Assembly: GCA_002221725.1 (NCBI GenBank)
Contig: NJFT01000129.1
Span: forward strand, 1 to 64,000
Reading direction: 5' to 3'
DNA: 64,000 bases
From: Scedosporium boydii
Taxonomy: Eukaryota > Ascomycota > Sordariomycetes > Microascales > Microascaceae
Positions 10,201-21,443 of the stretch are shown piece by piece. The position numbers and the translations under genes were made by a program. Position 1 is the stretch's first letter. The number at the start of each line of letters is the position of its first letter. The notes beneath the pieces are model-generated. The model was given only the letters and a program-made list of their open reading frames with translations. It did not search any database and had not been told where the DNA came from.

Positions 10201-13138
10201 AGAGATGGCCGGGTTCGGCGACTGGGTTGAGGCTGTGACCTCGGTGTTAGAGCTAGCTTGAACAGGAGCATTCGTGCTTGGGGCGGCCGAGTTCTCGACA
10301 GGGTGAGAAGAGGCCATGGGAGCACTCGAAGCCCGAGCCGACGACGCATGCTGGGTATTTTGGGTCGATACAGGAGATTCCGAGGTGGGGGTAGCCCCTG
10401 GTGTCGAAGGAGCTGCGACTGGAGTACTGGGCGAGCCAGCGGGAGTTCCCGGAGACGATGCTGCAACAGAGCTTTGACCAGCAGTTTGATCCCTATTTGT
10501 CGGCACGATCGAAGTAACGTCGGGTTGGGAGCTCGGATTGTTGGAGGGAACTGGTGCGGGAACTGGGGTTGTACTCGGTGAAATAATCGGGGCCACTGAA
10601 CTCTCAGCCGTTGAGATGATCGGAGAGACTGAACTCTCAGCTGTCGGGATGATCGGAGACGCCGAGGTTTCGCCTGATGAGACTGCCGGGCTTGATGAAG
10701 CCGGAACCGGGTCTGGCGGAGCTGAGGAGATACTGATCGGGCCCCCAGCTGTCGGGGTGGTCGGGAAAACTTGAGTTGTGTCAGACGAGATGATGGGTGC
10801 AGCCGTAGTTCGGTCCGACGAAACGGCCGGAACACCTGTAGTAGGAACTGATGAGATTACAGGGGAAACCGGATTCGAAACCGACGGCGCGGAAGACGCG
10901 ACGGGCGAGGTCGGGGTCGGTGACACAACTGGAGAGATCGAGACAGGACCCGACGAGTCGACCGGGGGAACCGGAACCGGAACTGGGACTGGTACGACAT
11001 CCGAGCTAGCTGCCGTGGAGACTGACGAGACCACCGAAGAACCTGGGGATGAGATAACCGAAGAAACTAGCGTCAGGATCGGTGTGACGTTTGGTGGAAC
11101 TGGGGTAGAAGCCGATGTATCAATCGAGCTAACTACAACCGGGGCTGATGTCACAATAGGGGAAATCGAGACAGGACCCGACGAGTCGACCGGGGGAGCT
11201 GGAATAGGAACCGGGACTGGTGTGGTGTCCGAGCTAGTGGCGGGTGAGACCGTCGAAGAAATTGAGGCTGGGATTGATGAGATGGTTGGTGTGATTGGAG
11301 TAGACACCGATGTATCAACCGAGCTCACTGCAGCTAGGGACGATGAGATAAGTGTCGGAACTGATGGGGTGTTTGATGGGGCCAGTGAAGAAACTGACAC
11401 GGCGCCCGAACCCACTGGAGTTGACACCGCCAAGGTACTCGAGGTCGTTTTAGTAGGACCACCAGGCACAAAACCACCGTCAGACTCATCTTGGGAAGCG
11501 GACGAGACCGATGAGGCAGTGACCGGAAGAACTGTCGAGCTGCCAGGAACAGGCACAATACCACCGCCATAGGATTCGTCCTGAGAGGTTGCCCAGGCGG
11601 TTGAAGTAAGTGTAACTGTTAAGGTACCAGGAACGATACCGCCGTCGTAGGGTTCTTCTTGAGGAGTAGTCCAGACGGTTGAGGTGAGTGTAATCGTCGA
11701 GGTACTGGCACTGGGCACTGTAACACCACCAGAGGGTTCTTCTTGAGAAGTGTACCAGAGTGTGGAAGTAAATGTAACCGTCGAAGTACCAGGCACGCTG
11801 ACACTAGAGGGCTCTTCCTCAGGAGTAAGCCAGACGGTTGAAGTAAGTGTAGCCGTCGAGGTACTGGTACCAGGCACAATAACACCAGAGGGTTCTTCGT
11901 GGGGAGTAATCCAGACAGTCGAAGTAAGTGTAGCTGTGGAGGTGCTGGTACCAGGCACAATAAAAGCAGAGGATTCTTCCTTAGGAGTATACCATAGTGT
12001 TGAAGTTGACGTATATGTAACTGTCGAGGCACCAGGTGCCAAAACACCAGAGGGTTCCTCCTGGGGAGTATACCAAAGTGTTGAAGTGGAAGTAAACGTA
12101 ACTGTCGAGGCACCAGGCACAAGAACACCAGAGGATTCTTCGTGGGAAGTAATCCAGACGGTCGAAGTAAGCGTAGCCGTGGAGGTACCGGGTATAAAAA
12201 CACTAGAGGTTTCCTCCTGAGGAGTATACCAAAGTGTTGAAGTTGAAGTACGTGTCACCGTTGAGGCACCGGGCACAAGAACACCAGAGGGCTCTTCCTG
12301 AGGAGTGTTCCAGACAGTTGAGGTTGAAGTACGTGTAACTGTCGAGGGACTGGGTTCCGCCGAAGGAGTGCTCAACGAAGGAGTGATCAAGGGCTCTGAG
12401 GCAGTGGGAACTCCCGGAGTGACCATAGTCAAAGCATACATCCCCGAGGAATAAATGATAATGACCTCAACAACCACTGTATTCGCCCCCGAGTTGTACG
12501 GGAGGGTGTGAAAGTGAGTGGATGTGAACGTTGTGGGAACCCAAACGACTTCGCTGTACGGCACGCCGGGGGTAGTGGCCTCTTCAGTGACATGGTCGGT
12601 GGCACACTCTGTCTCCGTGACTATGCGAGTCAAGTAGTGAGTGGTCATGGGCTGGTCCATAGAGGCGGTCATCTCTCCACCGACTACCTCAGTGACAGTG
12701 TCTGTCTCTGTGGTCGTGGTAGTCAAGTAGCGGGTGATCATGGGCTCGTCCGCAGGGGTGGGTTGAGTAGTCTGACCATCGACGGATTGCCAATACGCGA
12801 AACAAGTTCCCGTAGTAATCCGGGGAGTCTCAACTCTCAACTGTCCCTCGGTCGCCTTTGGGAGACGCGTATCAACTCCATCGGAGAGAGTCACATGCTC
12901 GAAAACAGTCCACACCACCATAATCGTTGTCGGACTTCCAAGGCAATCGGTTGCCCATGGATAATTGGCATCTAAATATCAATGTGTCAGTATATTGACA
13001 ATAGACTTTCTTTCAAGAGGCGGATGAAATGTCCTTACCATTCAGATCGAGGTCATTCGAGGCATGACCAGGTTGTACGAATAGAAAAAACAGCATGAAA
13101 ATCAATGCCATCAGGCCCTTCGACAGCTTGGAAGCCAT
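7204..13138 (-). CDS. Giant secreted adhesin-like protein with Thr/Ser-Trp repeats and Cys-rich C-terminal domain
   Basis: The family is not recognised. Three exons on the minus strand, 13138..13039, 12971..7345 and 7248..7204, give 1923 aa. The introns (67 and 96 nt) begin GTAAG and end ATTTAG and GATAG. Residues 1 to about 26 are a clear signal peptide. Approximate layout: a Thr-rich N-terminal region; ten 27-residue repeats with a TSTxW core (about 246-515); a long Ser/Thr/Pro/Val linker typical of heavy O-glycosylation; eight Asp in a row (about 1048); a proline run (about 1128); a Cys-rich module (about 1165-1290); and a folded C-terminal domain of roughly 500 residues. That domain contains GVYHAYFWEKP and two tandem modules of the form CxCx(4,5)Cx6CCx4C (about 1801-1843). 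The last exon adds only 14 residues, ending CTWDCNHYY. No GPI-anchor signal is seen. A cell-surface or matrix protein is inferred from composition and architecture. Confidence 0.8.
11530..12340 (-). repeat. Ten imperfect ~27-aa repeats with TST(V/L)W core
   Basis: Within the large exon, ten consecutive units of about 81 bp each contain a TST-[VLA]-W-x-T core followed by an acidic EE/DE pair and a VPG turn. Two flavours occur: TSTLWYT with a QEE or KEE tail, and TSTVW[IL]T with an HEE or EEE tail. The last two units diverge. The high Ser/Thr content with one conserved Trp per unit resembles repeats of fungal wall adhesins, but I cannot assign a named family. Confidence 0.85.
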
Positions 13139-14836
13139 CTTGGGCAGTCTTGCAGGAACAGATCGTATTACAGAAAGGGTATGATGGATAAAGGAGTGGT
13201 TCGCGGTGAGGGTTCCAATTGTGAGATGGAGATGGTTGAAAGAAAAGAGGAATAGGTTCGTGGGAAGATGGTGAAGAATTTATAGTCACGGTAGGGCTAA
13301 AGGAAATCACTTAGGATCTGGAGCAAGAAAATTGAAATGCAGAATTTGCTATGAATCATTCACTGGAAACGGAGCAGGAGCGGCCAGTGGAGTAAATCAC
13401 AGATGGATGCCCTCCAACTTAGAAGGAACGAAGGGGGTATGTGAGGCGGAAAATGCAACTTGTGCTGCATCGATGAATTGGTGATTCAGGAGGCTGATTC
13501 TGATTATCAATGATGGCCAAAGCAAACTGGAGTAAAACCACCTGGGGCATGAAATAAGTGCAGTAAACACCAGGGCGTATTGCTGTGTATGGAAGGCCTG
13601 CGCCAAAGAATGTTGACTCGAGCTCGAGAACAGTCATGTTCAAGCGGGCTTGGAAGCAGCTCATTGCAGGAAGAAATCTTACTTCCGCTTGGAAGGAACT
13701 TACAGACGTCCCAGCCACTTACACAGCGTAGAGCGACGGCCTCGAAGTTATCCTCATCGCCTCCCACAGCTGACCTAGCTCAACAGCTCTTCCGCATTTC
13801 ATGATCCATTCATGAACACAACGGCCTAAGCCAACTCCTAGGTCACCACTTCGCCTTCTCTAGCTGGAGTCCTGACGCTTTCCCACCCCCAACCGCGCTC
13901 CCATGATATCCTTTCCATCATGTCGAACCCCCCATTCCCATGCGCTAGATGTTAGCTAAAAATCGGCCGATACCCAAGGACCCAACAAGATACAAACACA
14001 TGACGCGTGATATTGGAGGATGGATCGAATAATTGAACATTAGTAGTCAGTCATCGGGATGCACAAGTTATATCTCGGCGTCAATTCCCCCAGAATGAGG
14101 TTGAAGTCATGAAGATGCCGGGACGGATGAGGTTGAATTTAGAATATTGCTGACTCAGCAGTTGAAATCGAATTGAGGACAAATCGTTACCCCAAGAAAT
14201 CAGGGTCATCATTCTCTGCAGCTCATTTCTATCCGCTCCAGATGGTACATCATAATAACTGTTATTTCTGTGCTTGCTCCAGTATTTGAAATAGATATCA
14301 TTTTATGAAGAATATTAATGTGCTGATTGTAACCGATCTGTCCATGAAGGGAAAGCGCTGGCGGACCTAATATCCCAGGGCAGACCCAAAACTGAGCGTC
14401 AGCCGTTGTGAAGTCGATAAATGGACATGGCATGAACCCAATGACGGTGCAGTCTCAATGTGCAGTGGTCCCTCCCCATATCTGCCAGATACTACTGACT
14501 ACGAGGAATGCAAGTGACACAGAGGCTCTGTTCACTGAGGAGAAGTTACGGCCGCAGGATCTGCGATCTAACTTGAGGCTTCTCTTTATTCCACCCCTCT
14601 GAGGAGGAAACGCTCCCTCCATAGCAAGGAAGAACTCTAATAGCAACTATAACCAGGTAGTTACCACTGTGCCTCGGGTATCATCATCACAGAAAAAGAG
14701 AAAAGATGTGCAGAGCCCCATCAGCCCCATACCAGACGCTCCCCTAGTCTATCCTTTTTTATTCATGAGTTCATCCGCAGAATATTGCCATTGGTATCCC
14801 CTCTCCAGTATGCACCTTACAACTCCGTATCCCACT
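13139..14836. other. Intergenic gap, 1.7 kb
   Basis: This contains the upstream region of the giant adhesin-like gene and the 3' flank of the UBP2-type gene, both on the minus strand. Only short frames with no recognisable product are present. I see nothing else in it. Confidence 0.55.
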
Positions 14837-17800
14837 TCAGTCAAACCCATCAGGCTTTCGCTTGGGTACGCTCACATACAATTCCTTGTCCACATCCCGG
14901 ACATAACACAGGAAATAAGGGTCGCCGCTGCTGTTCAGGGTGTCGAGCAACTTCCGTGTGTCCTTCTCCTCGGACACGACGGTATCGTTGTACTTCCTCC
15001 AAAGCTTAGCCTCGAAGTCGCGGATCCAAACCCAGTAGTGACCGCCTCGTCCACTCCCGCTATGGCAGACAACGGCGTGGAGGGCATAGTTGTAATTATT
15101 CATCCCCTCGAATAAGCCTTCTTGCTTCGCATGCACCAGGCTAAGTTCCTGCTGCAGCTTGTCTCTAGTTTCACCGAGATAGTCGCGAGAGTCGGAAGAC
15201 TGGGGTGTCGGTGTCCCTGTCTCTGTCCCTGTTTCCGTCTCTGCCTCTGTTTGCGGCTGTGTCTGCTTGATGTTGGCATCCTCGCTGGACCCTAAGAAGC
15301 TCAACAATTCCATCCCACGCTGATCAGCAGAGTCCTCACTAAAATCCACAGCAAGAGTGGCCTCGGCGTATTCTTGAAATGCTGAATCGGCGCTCTCGAT
15401 GGCAGATCTTTGGGTCTCGACCCACATCGCCGTGTCGGCCCCAAACGCTCCGTCCCTGGAAATGGGCTGAGGGATATTGGCAATCATGGACAGCTGATCC
15501 TCAAGCTCAATCAATCCCAGTTTCTGCTTCTTCAAAGCCCAACTCGTTTCCCGCAAATACATCAGGTCAGAGCCGGCGGGAGCGTCCATGTATCGATCGA
15601 GTTGGAGGTATTCGTCAATGACCACTGGGTTAGGGTTCTTGGTGCCGTCCCCTTTTGTCCTCTGCACGAGGACGTGGAGGATAGGTGGGAGAGATTCGAT
15701 AGACGAATACCGCGACGTCGTAGTGCCCTCGATCTCCTCCCGATCGAAATTGTTGTCAAGAGCCTGGTAGAGAGTGCATGGGCCGTCCGGCGCGGGGTAG
15801 GCTGTGAGGTTCCTGAAAAACTCGGCTGTTCGGGTATCTTGGCGACTTGTTGGGTCGCCGTTCTGGAGGTTGACCGTGTGCATTATCACTTTGAAAAAGA
15901 AGGTCTGCATGACCACCTCAATCTGGATGCCACCTTCTATCGACGTCGGCTGTATCGATGCTTGCAGAAGACCCAGGACACGGCCCATGATTTCATCCAC
16001 ATCTTGTTGGATCATTGTAAGCTCATGCTTAATCTTAAGAGTTCGGAGAAGACCCTCAGTGTTGCTAGTCGGGGTATCCTCCTCTGCAACTGTAACACCG
16101 CTACTGCCCTTTTCACCACCCTCATCAGCAACTATGGTTTCTCCGTCAGTCATTTCGACATCGTCCTTGACTTGGGTAGTTGAATCCTTGCTCGTTGCTG
16201 GTACTATGACCACATCACTGTCGCTAGCACTGCCGGAAATCTCCATGGCGTCTGCTTCTGCATTTGTCTGACCGAACGACCTATCGGACGCCGCATCGCC
16301 CATAAGTGTGGGAGAACTCGAACGGCTCGGTTCGGTGAGATCAATCAAAGGCGGGCCGGCTGCATTCGTATCGTTCTCTGGTTGCTTCAGGGGCACTGGA
16401 GGGGTCGGCCGGGCAGGGAGCGGTGGTGGCGTGCTTCGAACGTTGATCGAGGGAACCGGAAGCTTACCCGCGTGGACCTGAGGGATCGCTTCGGATTTGG
16501 AAAGGCGAAGCAATTGCTCGCTGGAGAGCAAAACAGCGTTGGCGAGCCCTTGACTCGGTGCGCAAGGTCCACGGAAGACAGTCGTCATTTGGGTGAAGAG
16601 AGTTTGAAGGGCCTCACCAGTGACTGTAACAGGAGATTAGAGGGGTGCTAGTTTGTGCTGGGTTCGCAGTCTCTGAAGGTGCACTTACAATACTGGCCAA
16701 TAACCAAGTCAACGGGATGCACCCTAGCTTTACTTCCTCCGATGCGCCTCTTGTCCATATCTTCGGGTTCCAGCCTGTTTTCGTCATACTCGTCTACCAA
16801 TTTCCGGATTGGCAGCACCGTGTACAAGTATTGGATGATGCTGTTGAGGTAGCAGGTATTTCCAATGTTCTCGAGACCAACCGGGTTGGTTATGGGACCC
16901 TCTTCGGTGATTTCTGCCTGCCTTGAGAGTGCAGGACATTCACGATGTCGAGCTATCGACCTCAGGGCATTGGCGATGATGCTCGCCTGAGCAACCTTAA
17001 CCTAAAACAAAACGTTAGACGGATAGCTCGCGAATATCAAGTATCATCGGAAGAAGGGCGCGTACCCTAGTCTCTGCGTTCAAAATCAATTGCTTAGTAC
17101 TCTCGTCGGACCGAGCACCAAGAACGTCAAACGCTAGGTCGACAGGCATAGGTAGTTGGGAAGGTAGCCAGTCCACTAGACGGCGTAGTCGCATGCTGCC
17201 CCTGGACTTAGCGTAGACAGGCAGCATATCGAATACGATATCGACGGAGTCTGGGGAGTCATGGAGCTTCCTGCGCACAGCCGCAATGATCTCATCGTCG
17301 GTACGGCGAATGCCTCCCGGCTGAAGGCCCCATGTCTCGTTGAACATATCGTCGGCATCTTGGCCAACGATAAGCTTAGCCCGACGTAAAAACTCAGAGC
17401 TAGATCCGAGCGGCCCAGAGGTGTCACGAGCGATACTGTACAGGGAGTCCTCGAAGGTGGCCTTAAGTTCTGGTAGGAAGGCAGAGAGTCTGGAGCAAGC
17501 GTTCTCAACTAGAATGCGACTGAAATCGGGCATAATGCCCAAAAATCGGAAGTGGTACGTTAGGCCGCCGTTGGTCGATTGACTCGGGTAAGAAAAGCAG
17601 TCGAGAGCTGAATGAAATTCCCTCGTGGCGAGCGACCGTGAAAGTTCCTCGATGTCTATCGGGGCGGAAGGAGAACGGAAGATTTCGCGCTCCCCATGAA
17701 TCCTCGACTCGAGGGCCACATCCTCGAAGAACGCACGCCGACTTCCGGGCTCCGTGAAATCATTGCAGGCGTCAGGGGGGTTTTGTAAGAAGAAGTGCTC

Positions 17801-18868
17801 CTCCTCCTCACCTTCGCCTGTGGAAAACTCCTCATATTCAAGGAAGCGAAACAATTCGTAAAATTCAGGGCCCATCACGGAATCAAATCGCTTATTTCTC
17901 TTCGAAAGGCTCCTCGGCTCCTTTCCGAAGTCGGCGGCATCAAGAAGATGTTTTATATAGGTCACCAGCTGGCGGAGGCCATACTTGTGCCATTCATCGG
18001 TGCCAACATCAAAGCGCTCGGGGTCCGCGGCCTTGAGTTTCTCCAACCGCTTCTTAATCCTAGCCTGGTCCGTAAGAAGGTCAATCCACTTGGCGTCTAA
18101 TCGGGGTGCGGAGACCTCCACGACAACCTGCAAGCCGCACTCCTTGGCAGTGCAGGCAAACACCCCCCGCACCAGAACGGGATTGTACTTGGGCTCGTCG
18201 GGACCAACGGAACCTTTATAGGAAGGAGAAAGGAGATAGAGCTGATGCGGTCCTTTAATACCATCGGCGGTGAGCCCATCTGATCGGCTGGCCCGGCAAA
18301 CGTCATGCCCCGTGTTTGTATGGATGCGCAAAGTAAAATGGTATAAGCAGTGAAAACAAATCGCCGAAACGGTCCTTGTTCCGTCTGGATGGATTCGTGA
18401 TTGGGAAGGAAGTAGTATCATCATGTGTTTTGGTGGGGGGAGGGAGGGCATAACCCGTGACTGCATGAGTCCCTCCACGACGGAGGGAGAAAACTCTTTC
18501 GCGAAAGACGTATTGTCGACATCAAGGGCCATGAACTCCTTCCATTCCCATAAATTGTGGTCAAATAGGTCGTAGATGAAGAGAGGGGCCGATCGAACTA
18601 ACCCACGGAGGGGTAGGAAATGTCAGCATATCGAAAGAAGCCACAGCAACCTCAGAAAAGCCAACGCCATACCATATGGTCGGGGAAAGAAGCCTGCAGG
18701 GGTATCGAAGCCCGATCTCGTCTCGACAACGTCGTCTGGGTGGAAGCCCTTGGCGCCATGGCGTTTGGCTGCGGATTGCGACGCCATGGCGGTGGTGGCA
18801 GTTTTGACCAATGCCCTGCCGCCGTAGCGAGCGTCGTGCTGCTGCTGGACCATGCAAACGCGACTCAT
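14837..18868 (-). CDS. UBP2: Ubiquitin carboxyl-terminal hydrolase 2 (USP family)
   Basis: This is a cysteine protease that removes ubiquitin from substrates. Yeast Ubp2 acts with the Rsp5 ligase and Rup1 and trims K63-linked chains (family knowledge). Four exons, 18868..18673, 18597..17066, 17001..16689 and 16623..14837, give 1275 aa in one frame. The introns are 64-75 nt. The Cys box, GLENIGNTCYLNSIIQYLY, lies in exon 3 with the catalytic Cys near residue 626. The His box, SGRGGHYWVWIRD, lies near residue 1209 and is followed by YNDTVV. The long N-terminal half has the repeated helical layout of Ubp2 proteins, and an acidic Ser/Thr-rich insert splits the catalytic domain, as in Ubp2. The start is uncertain: ATGs at 18868, 18853 and 18787 are in frame in the first exon. 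Later residues are well supported. Confidence 0.92.
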
Positions 18869-20015
18869 GAACCAGTTGAGATGTCCGTTTCACGGTTCGT
18901 TTTGTCGGATCCTTGTCTGTATGGCCGGGGGCCTCGTGGAGGCGGGCAACGTGATCGAAATTCGAGCGTTCTAGCCTTCAAAACAGTTATGGTCAGCTAT
19001 AAACCGGGTAAAAAGACACTTAAAAGGTCATGCTTATATAAACCTACCGTTCAATATCAGGATGATGCTCAGGAACCAGAGATGCAGAAACAACTTCAAG
19101 GTTCGTTCGTTTGAGGGATAGGTCGAGGAAGGGGTCTCCAAGTACAAGGTCCGGGAGGTTGAATAAAATCGACCTTCGATGCGGAGCTATTGATCCTGAC
19201 AAAGGAACAGATCAAGAGAATCGCTGGGTTGGGTAGTGAGGTGATGAAGTGGAGATCAGCTATCAGGGCAAGACTGAAAGCAGGCCGCGAAGCTCAAACC
19301 AGCTTTCGAGATCAGGAAAGAGGAATCTGTTAGCCAGGGTGATTCCAGGGTAAGCTTCTCAATAGGTACGAAGCTATTGCTGAGTCTGTCTTCGCGAGAG
19401 GGGGGAGTCGATCGTCTTGATAAGCCAGGTGGTGGTGGGGAGAAGAAGCTAGAACAAGGGTGGCGTTGGAGGGGGTAGCTGCAACAGGCTGGTAAGGTGA
19501 GAGTAGCCAATCGATCACTATCCCACAGCCACAGAAACAGGACTGGAAGAGAGGCTAGCCTAGCCAAGAGAAAAAGGTAAGGGCAGGGACAATGGAAGAC
19601 GACGGTCCCTGCTAACGCAGCCTTGTCAGTTGTCCACGCAATGTCGGGTTGTCTCCGGACCGTCTCTGGCAACAGAGCACTTGAGCTGCCTTGGGATTGG
19701 ATTTGGGTGTTGAATAAGCTACTTCGTAATCGGGCAGCCTGAGGCGATGGGCCAGTGCCGCTGCATGACGTCGCAGGCTAGGCCATGAGCCACTGGACAG
19801 GCTGCAAAAGCCGCGCCGCCAAAAACTGGGCGTCGGAAGCTGAAAACCACCACGTGCCAGGTCACGTGGCAATATTGTCGACATTGCCGCGCACAGACCA
19901 AGCCAATGGAACAACATCCAATCCGAATGTCCATGATTCAAAGCTTCTTTGACCTCAAAATACAATTGATCTTCCTGTCGACCCATCCCCCGAATCACCT
20001 CCACCCTCGTCCACC
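18869..20015. other. Divergent promoter region, 1.1 kb
   Basis: This separates the minus-strand UBP2-type gene from the plus-strand complex I subunit. The right part holds two CACGTG boxes, a CCAAT box and one TACTTCGTA copy (19720-19728). No further gene is supported. Confidence 0.6.
19851..19907. promoter_or_regulatory. Paired CACGTG boxes plus CCAAT box upstream of complex I subunit
   Basis: Two perfect CACGTG palindromes sit at 19851-19856 and 19863-19868, twelve bases apart, and a CCAAT box at 19903-19907. They lie 110-165 bp before the ATG at 20016. CACGTG is the core bound by Cbf1-type bHLH proteins and CCAAT by the HAP complex. Both are linked to respiratory gene control in fungi. 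Their use here is inference. Confidence 0.5.
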
Positions 20016-20825
20016 ATGGCGTCTCACTCCGCCGCGCAGGAACACTACGAGCCGAAGGATGCGGTAAAGGAGGGAGTAAGGTGCGGTGCCATTGGAGCTG
20101 GCAGCGGCCTCTTCCTCTCCGCGATCCAGAATTCCCTCTCCCGACGAAACCTAGGAATGATGACCGTCTTCACCCGGACAGGACACCTGATTGGTTTCAC
20201 TTGTAAGGCTCCATCAATGCATCCATGGCTATGCCAGACACTCTTTCTCTCCCATTGAGCCTACTGACCTGTGCAACTTAGCCATCGCCATCGGTGCCTT
20301 GGGCTTCACAATAACCGCCGCAGCGAATCTTCGCGAAAAGGAGGACCACTGGAACGCGGCACTGGGCGGCGCCGTCGGAGGTGCCATTGCCGGTCTCTCT
20401 GGTATGTAGTCCTCATATAATGGCTCGATCGTTCCCTTTTCTCACCAGTTTTGGCTGTCTTTTTCAGGCAAGCGGATGCCCCTCGTCATCGGATGCGGTG
20501 CTGGTCTAGCTACCGTCCTCGGCGTCTTCGAGTACACCGGCGGACGCTTCGACGGATACTTCAACAGGTCAGAGGAGGACGAGTTTGAGAGGAAGACGAG
20601 ATTGCGAGAAAACAGGCGGCGTCCAATCGAGGAGACGATTAGGGAGGTCGGCGAGGGCAGGGGTAGGTTCCTACGCCACTACTCGTACCGTCAACCAGTT
20701 AAAGGTCTGGATAAGCTAACTTTCTTGCAGGTATCTGCCCTCCTGGGTATGAAGAGAGGCGGCGAGAGAGGATCAAGGAGAAGTACGGTTTCGAAGTCAA
20801 TCCCGTCAAGGCGACAGTTGATTAG
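20016..20825 (+). CDS. NADH:ubiquinone oxidoreductase subunit, NDUFA11/B14.7 type (21.3 kDa)
   Basis: This is an accessory membrane-arm subunit of respiratory complex I in the inner mitochondrial membrane, of the Tim17/22-like four-helix fold. Four exons, 20016..20202, 20282..20401, 20468..20662 and 20731..20825, give 198 aa, the size of the fungal 21.3 kDa subunit. The core is Gly/Ala-rich hydrophobic segments (GAIGAGSGLFLSAIQ, AIAIGALGFTITAA, AALGGAVGGAIAGLSG, PLVIGCGAGLATVLG). A charged C-terminal tail contains an ICPPGYEERR segment. All three introns split a codon after its first base, and each restores the frame. The start is the first ATG, in a CCACC context. The gene is convergent with MSH2. 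Confidence 0.9.
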
Positions 20826-21443
20826 AACGCGAACCACTTTTCTCCATCAATCATCACACTTGTAAATATCACGGTACCCGGGCGGTGTAAGGGATCATTA
20901 CGCCTATTTCTAGACAATTCGAATTTTCTTGTTCTCCAAGGCCCAAAGTGCCACCCCATGGTGCATCCGAGCACGCAGGGGCCGATTTCTCCAAAGTATG
21001 TTCACTACCATTTTCATTCCTTCTTCCCCTTGGCTCTGGGCCTTCATTCCTTCACCCGAGTGCATGATGAGATCTTAGCTTTCAGAGGCTGTTTATGAAA
21101 TTGCAATTTGCAATTATGTTTAAACATACCTTTCTACGTTGTTTTCCTGATACACTCACTGTTCCACTATTTCTCTACTTCTGGAAATATCTCACGTCTC
21201 GACACGATACGCTAACTAAGATTTGGCAGGTTCCCTCGGCCCACGCCTGACTTGTACCAAAATACCTCAAGCTCGTTATAGTCCTATTCGTAGTTGTACT
21301 GATTATAAACAAATATCTTCCATGTTGTTTTCCTTTAAAAACCCAATTACCCCAACGCCTGAAAGAGAGATCCATAATTAATTAAGTGAAGCCGGTTCCG
21401 TCGTCCTCAAGGAGAGAAAAAGAAAAACGCCTCGATTCGAGCC
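20826..21443. other. Convergent 3' region between complex I subunit and MSH2
   Basis: About 620 bp separates two stop codons on opposite strands. It is AT-richer than its neighbours and presumably holds both 3' UTRs. No gene is supported. Confidence 0.6.
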
